From Saccharicrinis sp050589685 (GTDB lineage Bacteria > Bacteroidota > Bacteroidia > Bacteroidales > Marinilabiliaceae), in NCBI RefSeq assembly GCF_050589685.1, contig NZ_JBNGOS010000004.1, positions 184,121 through 248,120 of the forward strand: a DNA stretch of 64,000 nucleotides, written 5' to 3'. Positions 7,953 to 15,579 of the stretch are shown here, in pieces. Under the pieces are notes generated by a model. The model saw only the letters and a program-made list of their open reading frames with translations. It searched no databases and was not told the DNA's origin. A program made the translations under genes and the position numbers. The stretch's first letter is position 1, and each line of letters opens with the position of its first letter.

Positions 7953-10154
7953 CTACATCATCTTCAACAAATTCCTGACCGCATCTACTGATTCAACCTT
8001 GTAGGCCGCTTTGGTATGTTTCATGCCTACTTTAATGGTTACCGCTTCCTCGGGCAATTCTCGGAACATAAATTCGTCTGTCCAATCGTCGCCAACGGCC
8101 ATAATAAAATCGTAGGGTTGATTGCTTATAAACTGAAGTGCTGCGATACCTTTGTTTATGCCCCCGCTCTTTACCTCAATTACCTTGTTACCTTCCATAA
8201 TTTCAAGGTTGTGGTTGCTCAGGTGCGTGTTCAACTCATCTTTTAGTTCATTAGCCCGTAACTCACCTTGTTCCGGCTCTGACTTACGGAAGTGCCAAAC
8301 CAAAGAGTAGTTTTTTTCCTCTATAAAGCTGCCTGGAGTCCTGTCGACAAAACTTTCCATTACAGGACGCACATTAGGCATCCAGCTGTTGTTTACTGCG
8401 GATAACATTTCCCAATCTCCATCTACTTTTTTTAACCATACACCATGTTCGCAAATTAAGTTTACATGATGACCTGTAAACCATTTTTCTAACGTGTACC
8501 TATCTCTGCCACTAATAATGGTAACGGTATTGGCTTTATTTGAGGTTAGTTTTTTAATTATATCATGTAATTCTCTATCCGGTTTAGCATCCTGAGGATT
8601 CTTGACAAAATGAGCCAAGGTTCCATCATAATCTAAAAAGAGCGCTCGTTTTTTAGCTTTGGCGTATTGATCTATCAATTTTCCGGCTAATTGTTTGGTG
8701 ATTCGCTTGGCTAAGAAATCACTTTGAACACTTTCCGCTTTTTTTAATGTACGAATAAATTCGTTGGCCCACTTAAATACATCGTAACGCCGAATACGTT
8801 CTTTCATAAACTTGATACGTGATTTTTGTTCCTCCAAGGGCATGGTGAGTGCCTGGTTAATACTGTCCGCCATTTCCTCTTCATCAACAGGATTGATGAT
8901 CAATGCCTCCCCCATTTCTTTGGCAACACCAGCCATCTCACTTAAAATAAGAACGCCTGTGTTATTTAAACGGGAAGCCACATACTCTTTGGCTACCAGG
9001 TTCATACCGTCCCGCACGGGAGTAATTAATGCGACATCGCACGAGCTATATAACTCTATCAGATTACTAAAAGGTAGAGAACGGTAAAAATACCAGATAG
9101 GCGAATAATTGATGGATCCATAGGTTCCGTTAATTTGTCCAACCAGTTCATCCACTTCCTTTTTTAGTTGCTGATAATGATCCACCTGATCGCGAGAAGG
9201 TACTGCCAACATAATCAGGGTCACCTTTTGACGGAACTCCGGATATTTTTCCAAGAAACGACCAAAAGCCTTTAGGCGATTCGGGATGCCCTTGGTGTAA
9301 TCCAGTCTGTCAATCGAAAGGATCAGCTTACGGTCGGGCGATGCAAGGAAGTACTTATCAAGCTCCTTATGCAAATCCGATTTCTCCGTGATGGCTTTCA
9401 TACCAACATTTTTGGCGCATTTCATAAACTTGTCGTAGTCGATGCCCATGGGGAACGAATCCGCAATAATGATGCGTTCTTCAATATGAATCTGGTTAAA
9501 AGAGATCTCGTAACCAAACAAACGACGTACACAGCTAAAGAAGTGTCTTTCGTAATCGTAGGTATGGAAACCAATCAGATCGGCCCCTAACATACCCTGA
9601 ACAATTTCTCTGCGCCAAGGTAAAATCCTGAACACCTCATAGGACGGAAAAGGGATGTGCAAAAAGAAACCTATTGTTACATTCGGTTTTTTGGATTTGA
9701 TCATTTCGGGCACCAAGAGCAACTGGTAGTCGTGGACCCAAACAGCATCGCCATCTTCCAGTGCGTCGATCGCCGCATCGGCAAATTTTTGGTTCACTGC
9801 CTTATAGGTTTCCCAATCCTCGTTGTTGAAATTGGCATATTGCGTAAAATAGTGAAATAGAGGCCATATGGTTCGATTACTAAATCCTTCATAAAACAAT
9901 TGTATTTCTTCAGAATTTAGATGAACGGAGGCACATTTCTCTTGTTTAAAAAGTTGGTCTACTTTTTTTTGTTTGCCTGACTCTATGGTATCACTGTCTA
10001 ACCCGTTCCATCCTATCCATGTTCCTCCATAATCTTTGTAGATGGATTTCATGCCTGTTGCCAAGCCTCCTACACTGGCTTCAAGGGTTACTTTTTCCCC
10101 TTCATCTTTAATGCTAAATGGAAGTCTGTTCGAAACGATATGAATTTTTTGCAT
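7953..10154 (-). CDS. otsA: Bifunctional trehalose-6-phosphate synthase / phosphatase
   Basis: Cytoplasmic fusion enzyme (733 aa) making trehalose from a nucleoside-diphosphate glucose and glucose-6-phosphate and then dephosphorylating it. Residues ~1-470 form a GT20 synthase: VSNRLPFSI at the N-terminus, GGLATGMKS, VWVHDYQLLLVP, FLHIPFPSYEVFR, LDYTKGIPNR and DGMNLVAKEY are all present. Residues ~500-733 form a HAD-type phosphatase with motif I LFLDYDGTLAHF (~505) and motif IV AVGDDWTDEFMF near the end. OtsA-OtsB fusions of this order are usual in Bacteroidota. It is divergent from a GH15 gene; the 221-bp spacer should hold both promoters. Both active sites look intact. The product is probably an osmoprotectant or storage sugar. 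Confidence 0.93.
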   Translation of the reverse strand: MQKIHIVSNRLPFSIKDEGEKVTLEASVGGLATGMKSIYKDYGGTWIGWNGLDSDTIESGKQKKVDQLFKQEKCASVHLNSEEIQLFYEGFSNRTIWPLFHYFTQYANFNNEDWETYKAVNQKFADAAIDALEDGDAVWVHDYQLLLVPEMIKSKKPNVTIGFFLHIPFPSYEVFRILPWRREIVQGMLGADLIGFHTYDYERHFFSCVRRLFGYEISFNQIHIEERIIIADSFPMGIDYDKFMKCAKNVGMKAITEKSDLHKELDKYFLASPDRKLILSIDRLDYTKGIPNRLKAFGRFLEKYPEFRQKVTLIMLAVPSRDQVDHYQQLKKEVDELVGQINGTYGSINYSPIWYFYRSLPFSNLIELYSSCDVALITPVRDGMNLVAKEYVASRLNNTGVLILSEMAGVAKEMGEALIINPVDEEEMADSINQALTMPLEEQKSRIKFMKERIRRYDVFKWANEFIRTLKKAESVQSDFLAKRITKQLAGKLIDQYAKAKKRALFLDYDGTLAHFVKNPQDAKPDRELHDIIKKLTSNKANTVTIISGRDRYTLEKWFTGHHVNLICEHGVWLKKVDGDWEMLSAVNNSWMPNVRPVMESFVDRTPGSFIEEKNYSLVWHFRKSEPEQGELRANELKDELNTHLSNHNLEIMEGNKVIEVKSGGINKGIAALQFISNQPYDFIMAVGDDWTDEFMFRELPEEAVTIKVGMKHTKAAYKVESVDAVRNLLKMM

Positions 10155-10375
10155 AGAATGACTTTTTTTATTTGAAAATTAGAAATAATATACCATTTTT
10201 AGACCGATTATTTTGGTTAATTGTCATTTTTATTTGAAATCCCCTAAGAAAATGGGCCTCAGGCTCATTTCAAGTAATTATCGGTGGTGCTCCTATTACT
10301 TTTCAAGATTATCTTGTTTGGTTTTGGCTTTTCCAAACCAGGAGTATTACAAAACTAACCAATAAATTTTAATAT
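10155..10375. promoter_or_regulatory. Divergent promoter region between trehalose synthase and GH15 genes
   Basis: The 221-bp AT-rich spacer between two divergent sugar genes must carry promoters for both strands. I see no perfect Bacteroidota TTTG/TAnnTTTG pair. A symmetric TGGTTTTGG...CCAAACCA (about 10318-10341) lies ~35 bp before the GH15 start and could be an operator or an RNA hairpin. Confidence 0.35.
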
Positions 10376-12199
10376 ATGGAGAATCTGAATCTGAATTACG
10401 GGATTATCGGGAATTGTAGATCTGCGGCGTTGGTTTCCGAAAATGGAAGTGTCGATTGGTTATGTTTGCCAAAATTTGATGCACCGTCGGTTTTTGCCAA
10501 ACTACTGGACAAGGAAAAAGGCGGTTCTGTATCGATAGAACCGGAGAAATTACTTTCGATCAACCAGGAGTACATCGAAAGGACTAATTTGTTGTGCACT
10601 AAGTTTGTGTGCGAAGATGGTGTTTTTGAGGTGATTGACTTTATGCCGAGATATAAAAATGACGACGGCTATTATTCGCCATCCGATCTAGTGCGCGTTT
10701 TCAATTGTATTAGCGGGGCACCAACGTTTAAAATAACCTACGACCCAAAGCTCGAATATGGTGTGCACGAAACCTTTATTTCGGAAAACAAGAAATACAT
10801 TAAGGCTTTTACCAAAAGAGGTTCTTATGATTCTCTTTATTTGTATACCGACTTTGATTTTAAGGATGTTTTAAACAAAGAGGTGATTACCTTAACCGAT
10901 AGCAAATATATGTTGGTTAGCTATAACCAAAAATTGCTCAATCAGGATATTCAAAGGGTTAAGCTAAAGATGGAGCGTACCAAGGTGTACTGGTTAAACT
11001 GGTCGGAAAAGACTACTACCTTTAGTAACTACAACAACGAAATAAACCGCAGTGCCTTAACGTTAAAACTTTTAAGCTACGATAAGTCAGGCGCTGTATT
11101 GGCAGCACTGACCACTTCACTCCCCGAAACCGTTGGAGAGGTTCGTAACTGGGATTATCGGTTCTGTTGGATCAGAGATGGTTCAATGGTAGTAAAAATA
11201 TTGACTCAACTTGGGCACAGTACGGTTGCACAAAATTATTTGCGTTTCATTGTGAATATACTTCCCGAAAAGGACGAGAAGATGCAGATAATGTATGGCA
11301 TCAGCGGCGAGAAAAGACTTTCGGAGTATGAGCTTCCGCACCTGGCTGGTTACGGAAACTCCAAGCCTGTTAGGGTGGGGAATGCAGCTTACAAACAAAA
11401 ACAAAACGATATTTACGGTATTTTAATGGATGCCATCTATCAGCATTTTAGTTTGTTTTCTGCCTCACTAAGCTACAGCGAGGATTTATGGACCGTTGTT
11501 CGTAACGTGGTAAAGATGGTAGAGAAGAACTGGCAGAAACCGGATAAGGGAATATGGGAAATACGCAACGAAAGCAAGCATTTTACCTTTAGCAAGGTGC
11601 TGTGCTGGGTTGCTATTGATCGTGCTCAAAAAATTGCTGTTTTACTTAAGCAGGATGATTACATTAAGAAATGGAAAAAGCTGGAGGATAAGATCCGTGC
11701 CGAGATTGAGCTAAAAGCCTGGTCGGAAACCAAACAATCATATTCACAAGCGTACGGAAGTGATGATTTAGATGCATCGGTATTGTTATTGGAGAGTTAC
11801 GGTTTTGTAAAAGCAAAGGATGAACGCTATAAATCAACGGTATACGCTATCCAAAAGGAATTGGAACATAATGGTTTGATGTATCGCTACATCAATCAGG
11901 ATGATTTTGGTCTGCCTAAGTCATCCTTTACTATCTGTACTTTCTGGCTTATCAATGCGTTGTATAAGATCGGGGAAAAAGAAGCGGCCATTGAACGATT
12001 TGAGCAGTTGCTAACCTATAATAATCATCTGGGTTTATTTAGCGAAGACCTGGATTTTGAAACCAAGCAACAACTGGGAAACTTCCCCCAGGCTTATTCT
12101 CATTTAGCATTGATAGAGACAGCCATTAATATCTCTGAAGGTGAAATAACCAAGGAAGAAAAAATTATGGATGCACTGAGGTACGAGACTTTTCATTAA
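10376..12199 (+). CDS. GH15 family glycoside hydrolase (glucoamylase/trehalase-like)
   Basis: Cytoplasmic glycoside hydrolase of 607 aa, the usual length for bacterial GH15 proteins of the glucoamylase/trehalase type. Landmarks are the N-terminal beta-sandwich start YGIIGNCRSAALVSENGSVDWLC, the catalytic-domain opening NWDYRFCWIRDGSMVV (~265), KGIWEIRN, and the C-terminal block GLFSEDLDFE...LGNFPQAYSHLALI (~552). There is no signal peptide. In this family some members cleave alpha-glucans and others trehalose. Standing head to head with the trehalose-6-phosphate synthase/phosphatase gene, a trehalase or linked storage-sugar role is attractive, but sequence alone does not settle it. A symmetrical hairpin separates it from the next convergent gene. 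Confidence 0.88.
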   Translation: MENLNLNYGIIGNCRSAALVSENGSVDWLCLPKFDAPSVFAKLLDKEKGGSVSIEPEKLLSINQEYIERTNLLCTKFVCEDGVFEVIDFMPRYKNDDGYYSPSDLVRVFNCISGAPTFKITYDPKLEYGVHETFISENKKYIKAFTKRGSYDSLYLYTDFDFKDVLNKEVITLTDSKYMLVSYNQKLLNQDIQRVKLKMERTKVYWLNWSEKTTTFSNYNNEINRSALTLKLLSYDKSGAVLAALTTSLPETVGEVRNWDYRFCWIRDGSMVVKILTQLGHSTVAQNYLRFIVNILPEKDEKMQIMYGISGEKRLSEYELPHLAGYGNSKPVRVGNAAYKQKQNDIYGILMDAIYQHFSLFSASLSYSEDLWTVVRNVVKMVEKNWQKPDKGIWEIRNESKHFTFSKVLCWVAIDRAQKIAVLLKQDDYIKKWKKLEDKIRAEIELKAWSETKQSYSQAYGSDDLDASVLLLESYGFVKAKDERYKSTVYAIQKELEHNGLMYRYINQDDFGLPKSSFTICTFWLINALYKIGEKEAAIERFEQLLTYNNHLGLFSEDLDFETKQQLGNFPQAYSHLALIETAINISEGEITKEEKIMDALRYETFH

Positions 12200-12221
12200 T
12201 CGGTGAATAGTGCAATAGCCT

Positions 12222-12261
12222 AGGGTCATTAGTTAGTTTATTCAAACCAATTAATGACCCT
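12222..12261. terminator. Bidirectional hairpin between convergent genes
   Basis: AGGGTCATTA (12222-12231) pairs with TAATGACCCT (12252-12261) around a ~20-nt loop, lying between the GH15 stop (12199) and the stop of the convergent DUF3157-like gene (12273). There is no strong T run on either side, so it may be a weak or Rho-assisted terminator. Confidence 0.55.
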
Positions 12262-12272
12262 TGACGAATATG

Positions 12273-12899
12273 CTATTTAAGAAGTTCCTGAAATGTTTTG
12301 GAGAAATAATAGCCGTCGTTTACCTTATAGGTTTCTGGTTCCTTCTTCCACTCTACCTTCATTTCGGAGATAGGGGAATTCAGGATCAATTTGAATTGTT
12401 CATCTGTCAGCTTACACGCTCCTTTCAAAATGGAAAACTTATATTTTTTCACAAATTCCATATCAATATCTTCATTAAGGATTAAATCTATTGATGTATT
12501 ATTCTTTGTTATCAGCGTTACTTTTTTACCTGCTTTCATATGTCCAAAGTATCGGTAACTATCTAATAAACCCAGTTCCCACTGAAAATAAATCTTCGGT
12601 TGTCCTTCAACAAACAAACATTTCGCCCTACCTTTAATTTTTCCTTTTACGGGTCCAAAATATTTTACCAGTCTTTTGCTTTCGGAATAATACAGTTCGC
12701 TCAAAGGAGATTCTTTTGTAAGCCCTTCCTCTATTTCAACAGCCATAAATTCAATAGTTTGGGGGGTTTCTTGTCCAGCATATTCCCAGGTGCCGTTTTC
12801 AAACAATAAAACTGCTTTACCTGCTTTCGTGGTGGCTTCAATTTGAGCTGTTGCCAGCATCGGTAGTGCTACTAAAACAAAGATCAGTATATTTCTCAT
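12273..12899 (-). CDS. DUF3157-like secreted protein
   Basis: Exported protein of 208 aa. I place the start at the ATG at 12897-12899 and not at the longer open frame reaching 13112, because this Met opens a clear signal peptide (MRNILIFVLVALPMLATAQ) and the longer version would overlap the zinc-ribbon gene on the other strand. After the signal comes a short VLLFENGTWEYAG motif, common at the start of DUF3157-like proteins (a residue-poor 'colour of the gene name' repeat with Trp-Glu/Lys-Tyr). The rest is mixed alpha/beta with two predicted strands around FQWELGLLDSYRYFG. No catalytic motif is evident. Periplasmic or surface role unknown. Confidence 0.7.
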   Translation of the reverse strand: MRNILIFVLVALPMLATAQIEATTKAGKAVLLFENGTWEYAGQETPQTIEFMAVEIEEGLTKESPLSELYYSESKRLVKYFGPVKGKIKGRAKCLFVEGQPKIYFQWELGLLDSYRYFGHMKAGKKVTLITKNNTSIDLILNEDIDMEFVKKYKFSILKGACKLTDEQFKLILNSPISEMKVEWKKEPETYKVNDGYYFSKTFQELLK

Positions 12900-12996
12900 G
12901 ATGTTTTTTTTTGAAATATAGTAAAAACAAAATGGTGTTCGTATTTTCTTTCTACGAAAACACATATTTTTACGAATAAACCGGTTAATATTTGAG

Positions 12997-13176
12997 ATGA
13001 CTTCGGAAAAAATAACATGCGCGTATTGTAAAAAAAGTTTCATAAAAGCTGACCTGAAAAGAAACTGCAGCAATTGTTTTGCCTGCACAGGGTGCGAAAT
13101 ATATATATGCAATAGCTGTGGAGAGAGGATTGTGGTGAAACCTCCAAGGGAATATAAATCAAAAAAGAATAATTAG
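12997..13176 (+). CDS. 59-residue double zinc-ribbon protein
   Basis: A short plus-strand gene, ATG to TAG, encoding 59 residues with eight cysteines in four CxxC knuckles: CAYC (8-11), CSNC (24-27), CTGC (30-33) and CNSC (38-41), then a basic tail (PPREYKSKKNN). The even spacing strongly suggests two bound zinc ions and a nucleic-acid or protein-binding role. The bases around it carry the signal of the DUF3157-like protein only upstream (12899), so this is not a shadow. I cannot name a family. It could be translated from its own small transcript, since the neighbouring gene is divergent. Confidence 0.6.
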   Translation: MTSEKITCAYCKKSFIKADLKRNCSNCFACTGCEIYICNSCGERIVVKPPREYKSKKNN

Positions 13177-13551
13177 TCGGAAAGGAAATTCTTTTGTTTT
13201 CTAACCGGATTAATGGACTTCGTCGAATGTTGTTTCATGAATTTTAGGGATGGAAATGTATAATGACCAAGAAAATGTGAAGCGGAAAGTTTTAGCGCCA
13301 TTAATAATAAATATGTATGGCTCCGTTTTATTCAAATTCAATCTAACGTTTTTTTTGATCAAACAGTTAGCCGTCTTTGCCTGAATTTAAGCATAGAAGC
13401 ACCTGTTGTTAATTCATTTCAGCCGATTAACAATTATTAACATTAAAAATTTATTCTTGCATTAAGATTTGCCATAAATTTAGATGAAACAAAATTACTC
13501 GCCTAATAATTACACATTAACTAGATTCTCTGGTAATCGCACCAGGAGTTA
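13177..13551. other. 375-bp intergenic leader of the giant-protein operon
   Basis: AT-rich, with no open frame I can support. It lies just before a 17-kb plus-strand gene run, so the operon promoter should be here. The segment 13440-13495 (runs of TTAACATTAAA, then TTGCATTAAG and ATAAATTTAG) resembles a Bacteroidota promoter but does not match the -33/-7 spacing well. An AGGAG stretch at 13545-13549 precedes the short peptide frame at 13552. Confidence 0.35.
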
Positions 13552-13632
13552 ATGATCCTGCTTATATACTTATTAAGCCTGCTATATTTCATAATTAAAG
13601 TTTTTACAAATCTTATTGTGTTTGTACGATGA
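13552..13632 (+). CDS. Possible 26-residue membrane peptide, translationally coupled
   Basis: A short frame preceded by a good AGGAG, unusual in this AT-rich, SD-poor genome, encodes a 26-residue almost wholly hydrophobic peptide (MILLIYLLSLLYFIIK...). Its stop overlaps the start of the next gene in the ATGA arrangement (13629-13632), which points to coupled translation. It could be a real small membrane protein or a leader that controls entry of ribosomes into the operon. Chance is possible given its length. Confidence 0.35.
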   Translation: MILLIYLLSLLYFIIKVFTNLIVFVR

Positions 13633-13994
13633 GTTTATTAACAACTTTTACTGTTCTTTTTTTATGGCTTCAAACATCAACGCCAATCATTGTGGAAAAG
13701 TCTTTTTGTGAAGCATTATACGAAAACGACAAGGCCAGTTTGAAAATAATCCTTGACAAAAAACTGGATACGCTCGATATTAAGGAAAGTTCCAAACGAC
13801 ATTTCGAGTTGATCAAGGCAGAAATTGCAAAGTATGATTGTGTGTCCGCGGTTGAAATTGTTCCTGGAATGTTACGTTCCGATCCACCCATAAAAATATT
13901 TGAAGTAAAAATAAACCTCCCCGGCAAAGCAAGCAAAACACTGGAAATAGGCATCCAAGTATTTCCTGATAAGCTAAGGTTTAACTACTATTAA
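13629..13994 (+). CDS. Small secreted or membrane-anchored protein of unknown function
   Basis: Encodes 121 aa. The first ~20 residues (MSLLTTFTVLFLWLQTSTPI) form a signal peptide or anchor; the rest is a compact alpha/beta domain with three helices and a C-terminal pair of strands (IFEVKINLPG..., TLEIGIQVFPDKLRF). Two Cys remain after the signal. No family recognised. The stop is 11 bp before the protease gene and the start overlaps a short hydrophobic peptide frame, so it is likely the first full gene of the giant-protein operon. It may be a periplasmic partner or a helper of that system, by position only. Confidence 0.6.
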   Translation: MSLLTTFTVLFLWLQTSTPIIVEKSFCEALYENDKASLKIILDKKLDTLDIKESSKRHFELIKAEIAKYDCVSAVEIVPGMLRSDPPIKIFEVKINLPGKASKTLEIGIQVFPDKLRFNYY

Positions 13995-14005
13995 TACCTG
14001 TAAAA

Positions 14006-15574
14006 ATGGATTTACATAATCTATCGGAAAACCAAGACAAGCTTTTAAGCAAACTTGAAAAGGTTAAAAAAGAGCTGTCCAAAAATCCCAATGTTTTAGC
14101 TGTCGGGGTTGGTATGAAAGAAAAAAACAAACAGTTTACCGATGAAATTTCTTTTAGGGTATTCGTGGCGGAAAAAAAGAGCCTGAAATCACTGAAAGCA
14201 AATGAGGTTATACCTACCGAAATTGAAGCAATAAAAACAGATGTTTTAACGCCTTACCAGGTTTGTGACCGACCTGATGTTTGCGGGGACGAAAGAAGAG
14301 AAAACGTCAAACACAGGCCGTTGAAAGCAGGAATAGCGGTTTCTACCAAATCCAATACTTACGGTACATTAGGTTGGTTTGGCACACTGGATTCCGATGG
14401 TACGACAATCCTTTTAACCAACAAGCATGTATTATACGATTCAACCTCTAGCACGGATACCACGGTACTCCCAACGGCTCAACCTAAGTTAGGCAAGGTA
14501 TCAAAATGTTGTTGCTGTGAGTGTGGCAGTGACGATGTAATCGGGGAAACCATTATCGGTATCCGTGACCTCAACCCGCCCACCAGCACTTCCGTAGATT
14601 GTGCCATCGCTAAAATCAATACTGAATTTTCCGGCGACATCTCCTTCAATATCACTAACGACTCTACCGATGAGGTGTTGACGGTATCCGGCACCGCTGC
14701 GGCAGTGGTTGGTGAAACGGTCCGTAAAATTGGGGCCCGCTCTGCTTTTACCACAGGAAGGGTTGTTCATATAGGTGACACCGCTGTTGCCGGAACCGAT
14801 CCGGATGGCGGTACCATCACCATTCGTACAGGACAGGTTTTGATTATCCCCGACCCCTCGGAAACTTATCAGGTACTTGATGCAGATAGCGATACCTGCA
14901 AATTTGCTTTCTCAAACAATGGCGATTCAGGTTCTGTCATCTTAAATGCCTCTGACGAAATTGTGGCTTTACTATATGGTGGGGATGAAACAACCAACTC
15001 AGTGGATATAACATTTGCCAATAACATCGCCAATGTGCTTGCTAAATTAAGTTCAAACAGCAATGCCATAACACTGTCCACCAGTCCAAGTGGTTCTGGC
15101 CTAAGAAGCGATACGGTTACAAACACGGTTAGAAAAACAAGCACCGGGAAACCAAATGTTAAAAATATTCTTGAAAAGCTCAGGGAAGCAAATGACCATA
15201 GTCTTATTCGTAAGTTATATGATAAGCACTTTGAAGAAGTTCTGGAACTGGTTAACCATTGCCGACCAGTTACCGTGGTTTGGCAGCGACTCCAAGGGCC
15301 TGCCTATGTGGCAGCCATAGCCCGTGCGGCTCGGGTAGAAAACTACAAAATCCCTAAAGAAATTAATGGTTCAGGCCGTGAAGAGCTTCTTGTGGCCATG
15401 TATAATGCCTTGATCGAAAACGGTAGCGGTAAATTGAAACAAGAGCTTCTGGAACATGGTGAGAAATTGATACTTTCCATGATGAGTCCCGAGACTATCG
15501 AGGATTTTGCCAACGCCCTGCTAAAAGCCGGTTACCTCGACAAATTACCCATCATGTTTAACCCTGTAAAATAG
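14006..15574 (+). CDS. Trypsin-like serine protease with helical C-terminal domain
   Basis: Chymotrypsin-fold protease of 522 aa without a signal peptide. The N-terminal block NVLAVGVGMKEK...RVFVAEKK...IPTEI is typical of trypsin-like peptidases of the NAL1-like/bacterial intracellular group. The catalytic triad can be read as His141 (LLTNKHVLYD), Asp198 (TSVDCAIAKI) and Ser308 (NNGDSGSV). A Cys cluster CCCCECG (168-174) lies between His and Asp and may bind metal. From ~residue 390 a separate all-helical domain follows (LEKLREAND..., LVAMYNALIENGSGKL). It is the second gene of a tight operon (11 bp after the previous, 5 bp before the next) with giant proteins, which suggests it processes or matures one of them. 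The substrate is not known. Confidence 0.78.
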   Translation: MDLHNLSENQDKLLSKLEKVKKELSKNPNVLAVGVGMKEKNKQFTDEISFRVFVAEKKSLKSLKANEVIPTEIEAIKTDVLTPYQVCDRPDVCGDERRENVKHRPLKAGIAVSTKSNTYGTLGWFGTLDSDGTTILLTNKHVLYDSTSSTDTTVLPTAQPKLGKVSKCCCCECGSDDVIGETIIGIRDLNPPTSTSVDCAIAKINTEFSGDISFNITNDSTDEVLTVSGTAAAVVGETVRKIGARSAFTTGRVVHIGDTAVAGTDPDGGTITIRTGQVLIIPDPSETYQVLDADSDTCKFAFSNNGDSGSVILNASDEIVALLYGGDETTNSVDITFANNIANVLAKLSSNSNAITLSTSPSGSGLRSDTVTNTVRKTSTGKPNVKNILEKLREANDHSLIRKLYDKHFEEVLELVNHCRPVTVVWQRLQGPAYVAAIARAARVENYKIPKEINGSGREELLVAMYNALIENGSGKLKQELLEHGEKLILSMMSPETIEDFANALLKAGYLDKLPIMFNPVK

Positions 15575-15579
15575 ATACG

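Noticed and set aside
12900..13112. Long N-terminal extension of the DUF3157-like gene
   Set aside because: The internal Met at 12899 opens a clear signal peptide, and the extension would cover the zinc-ribbon gene on the other strand.
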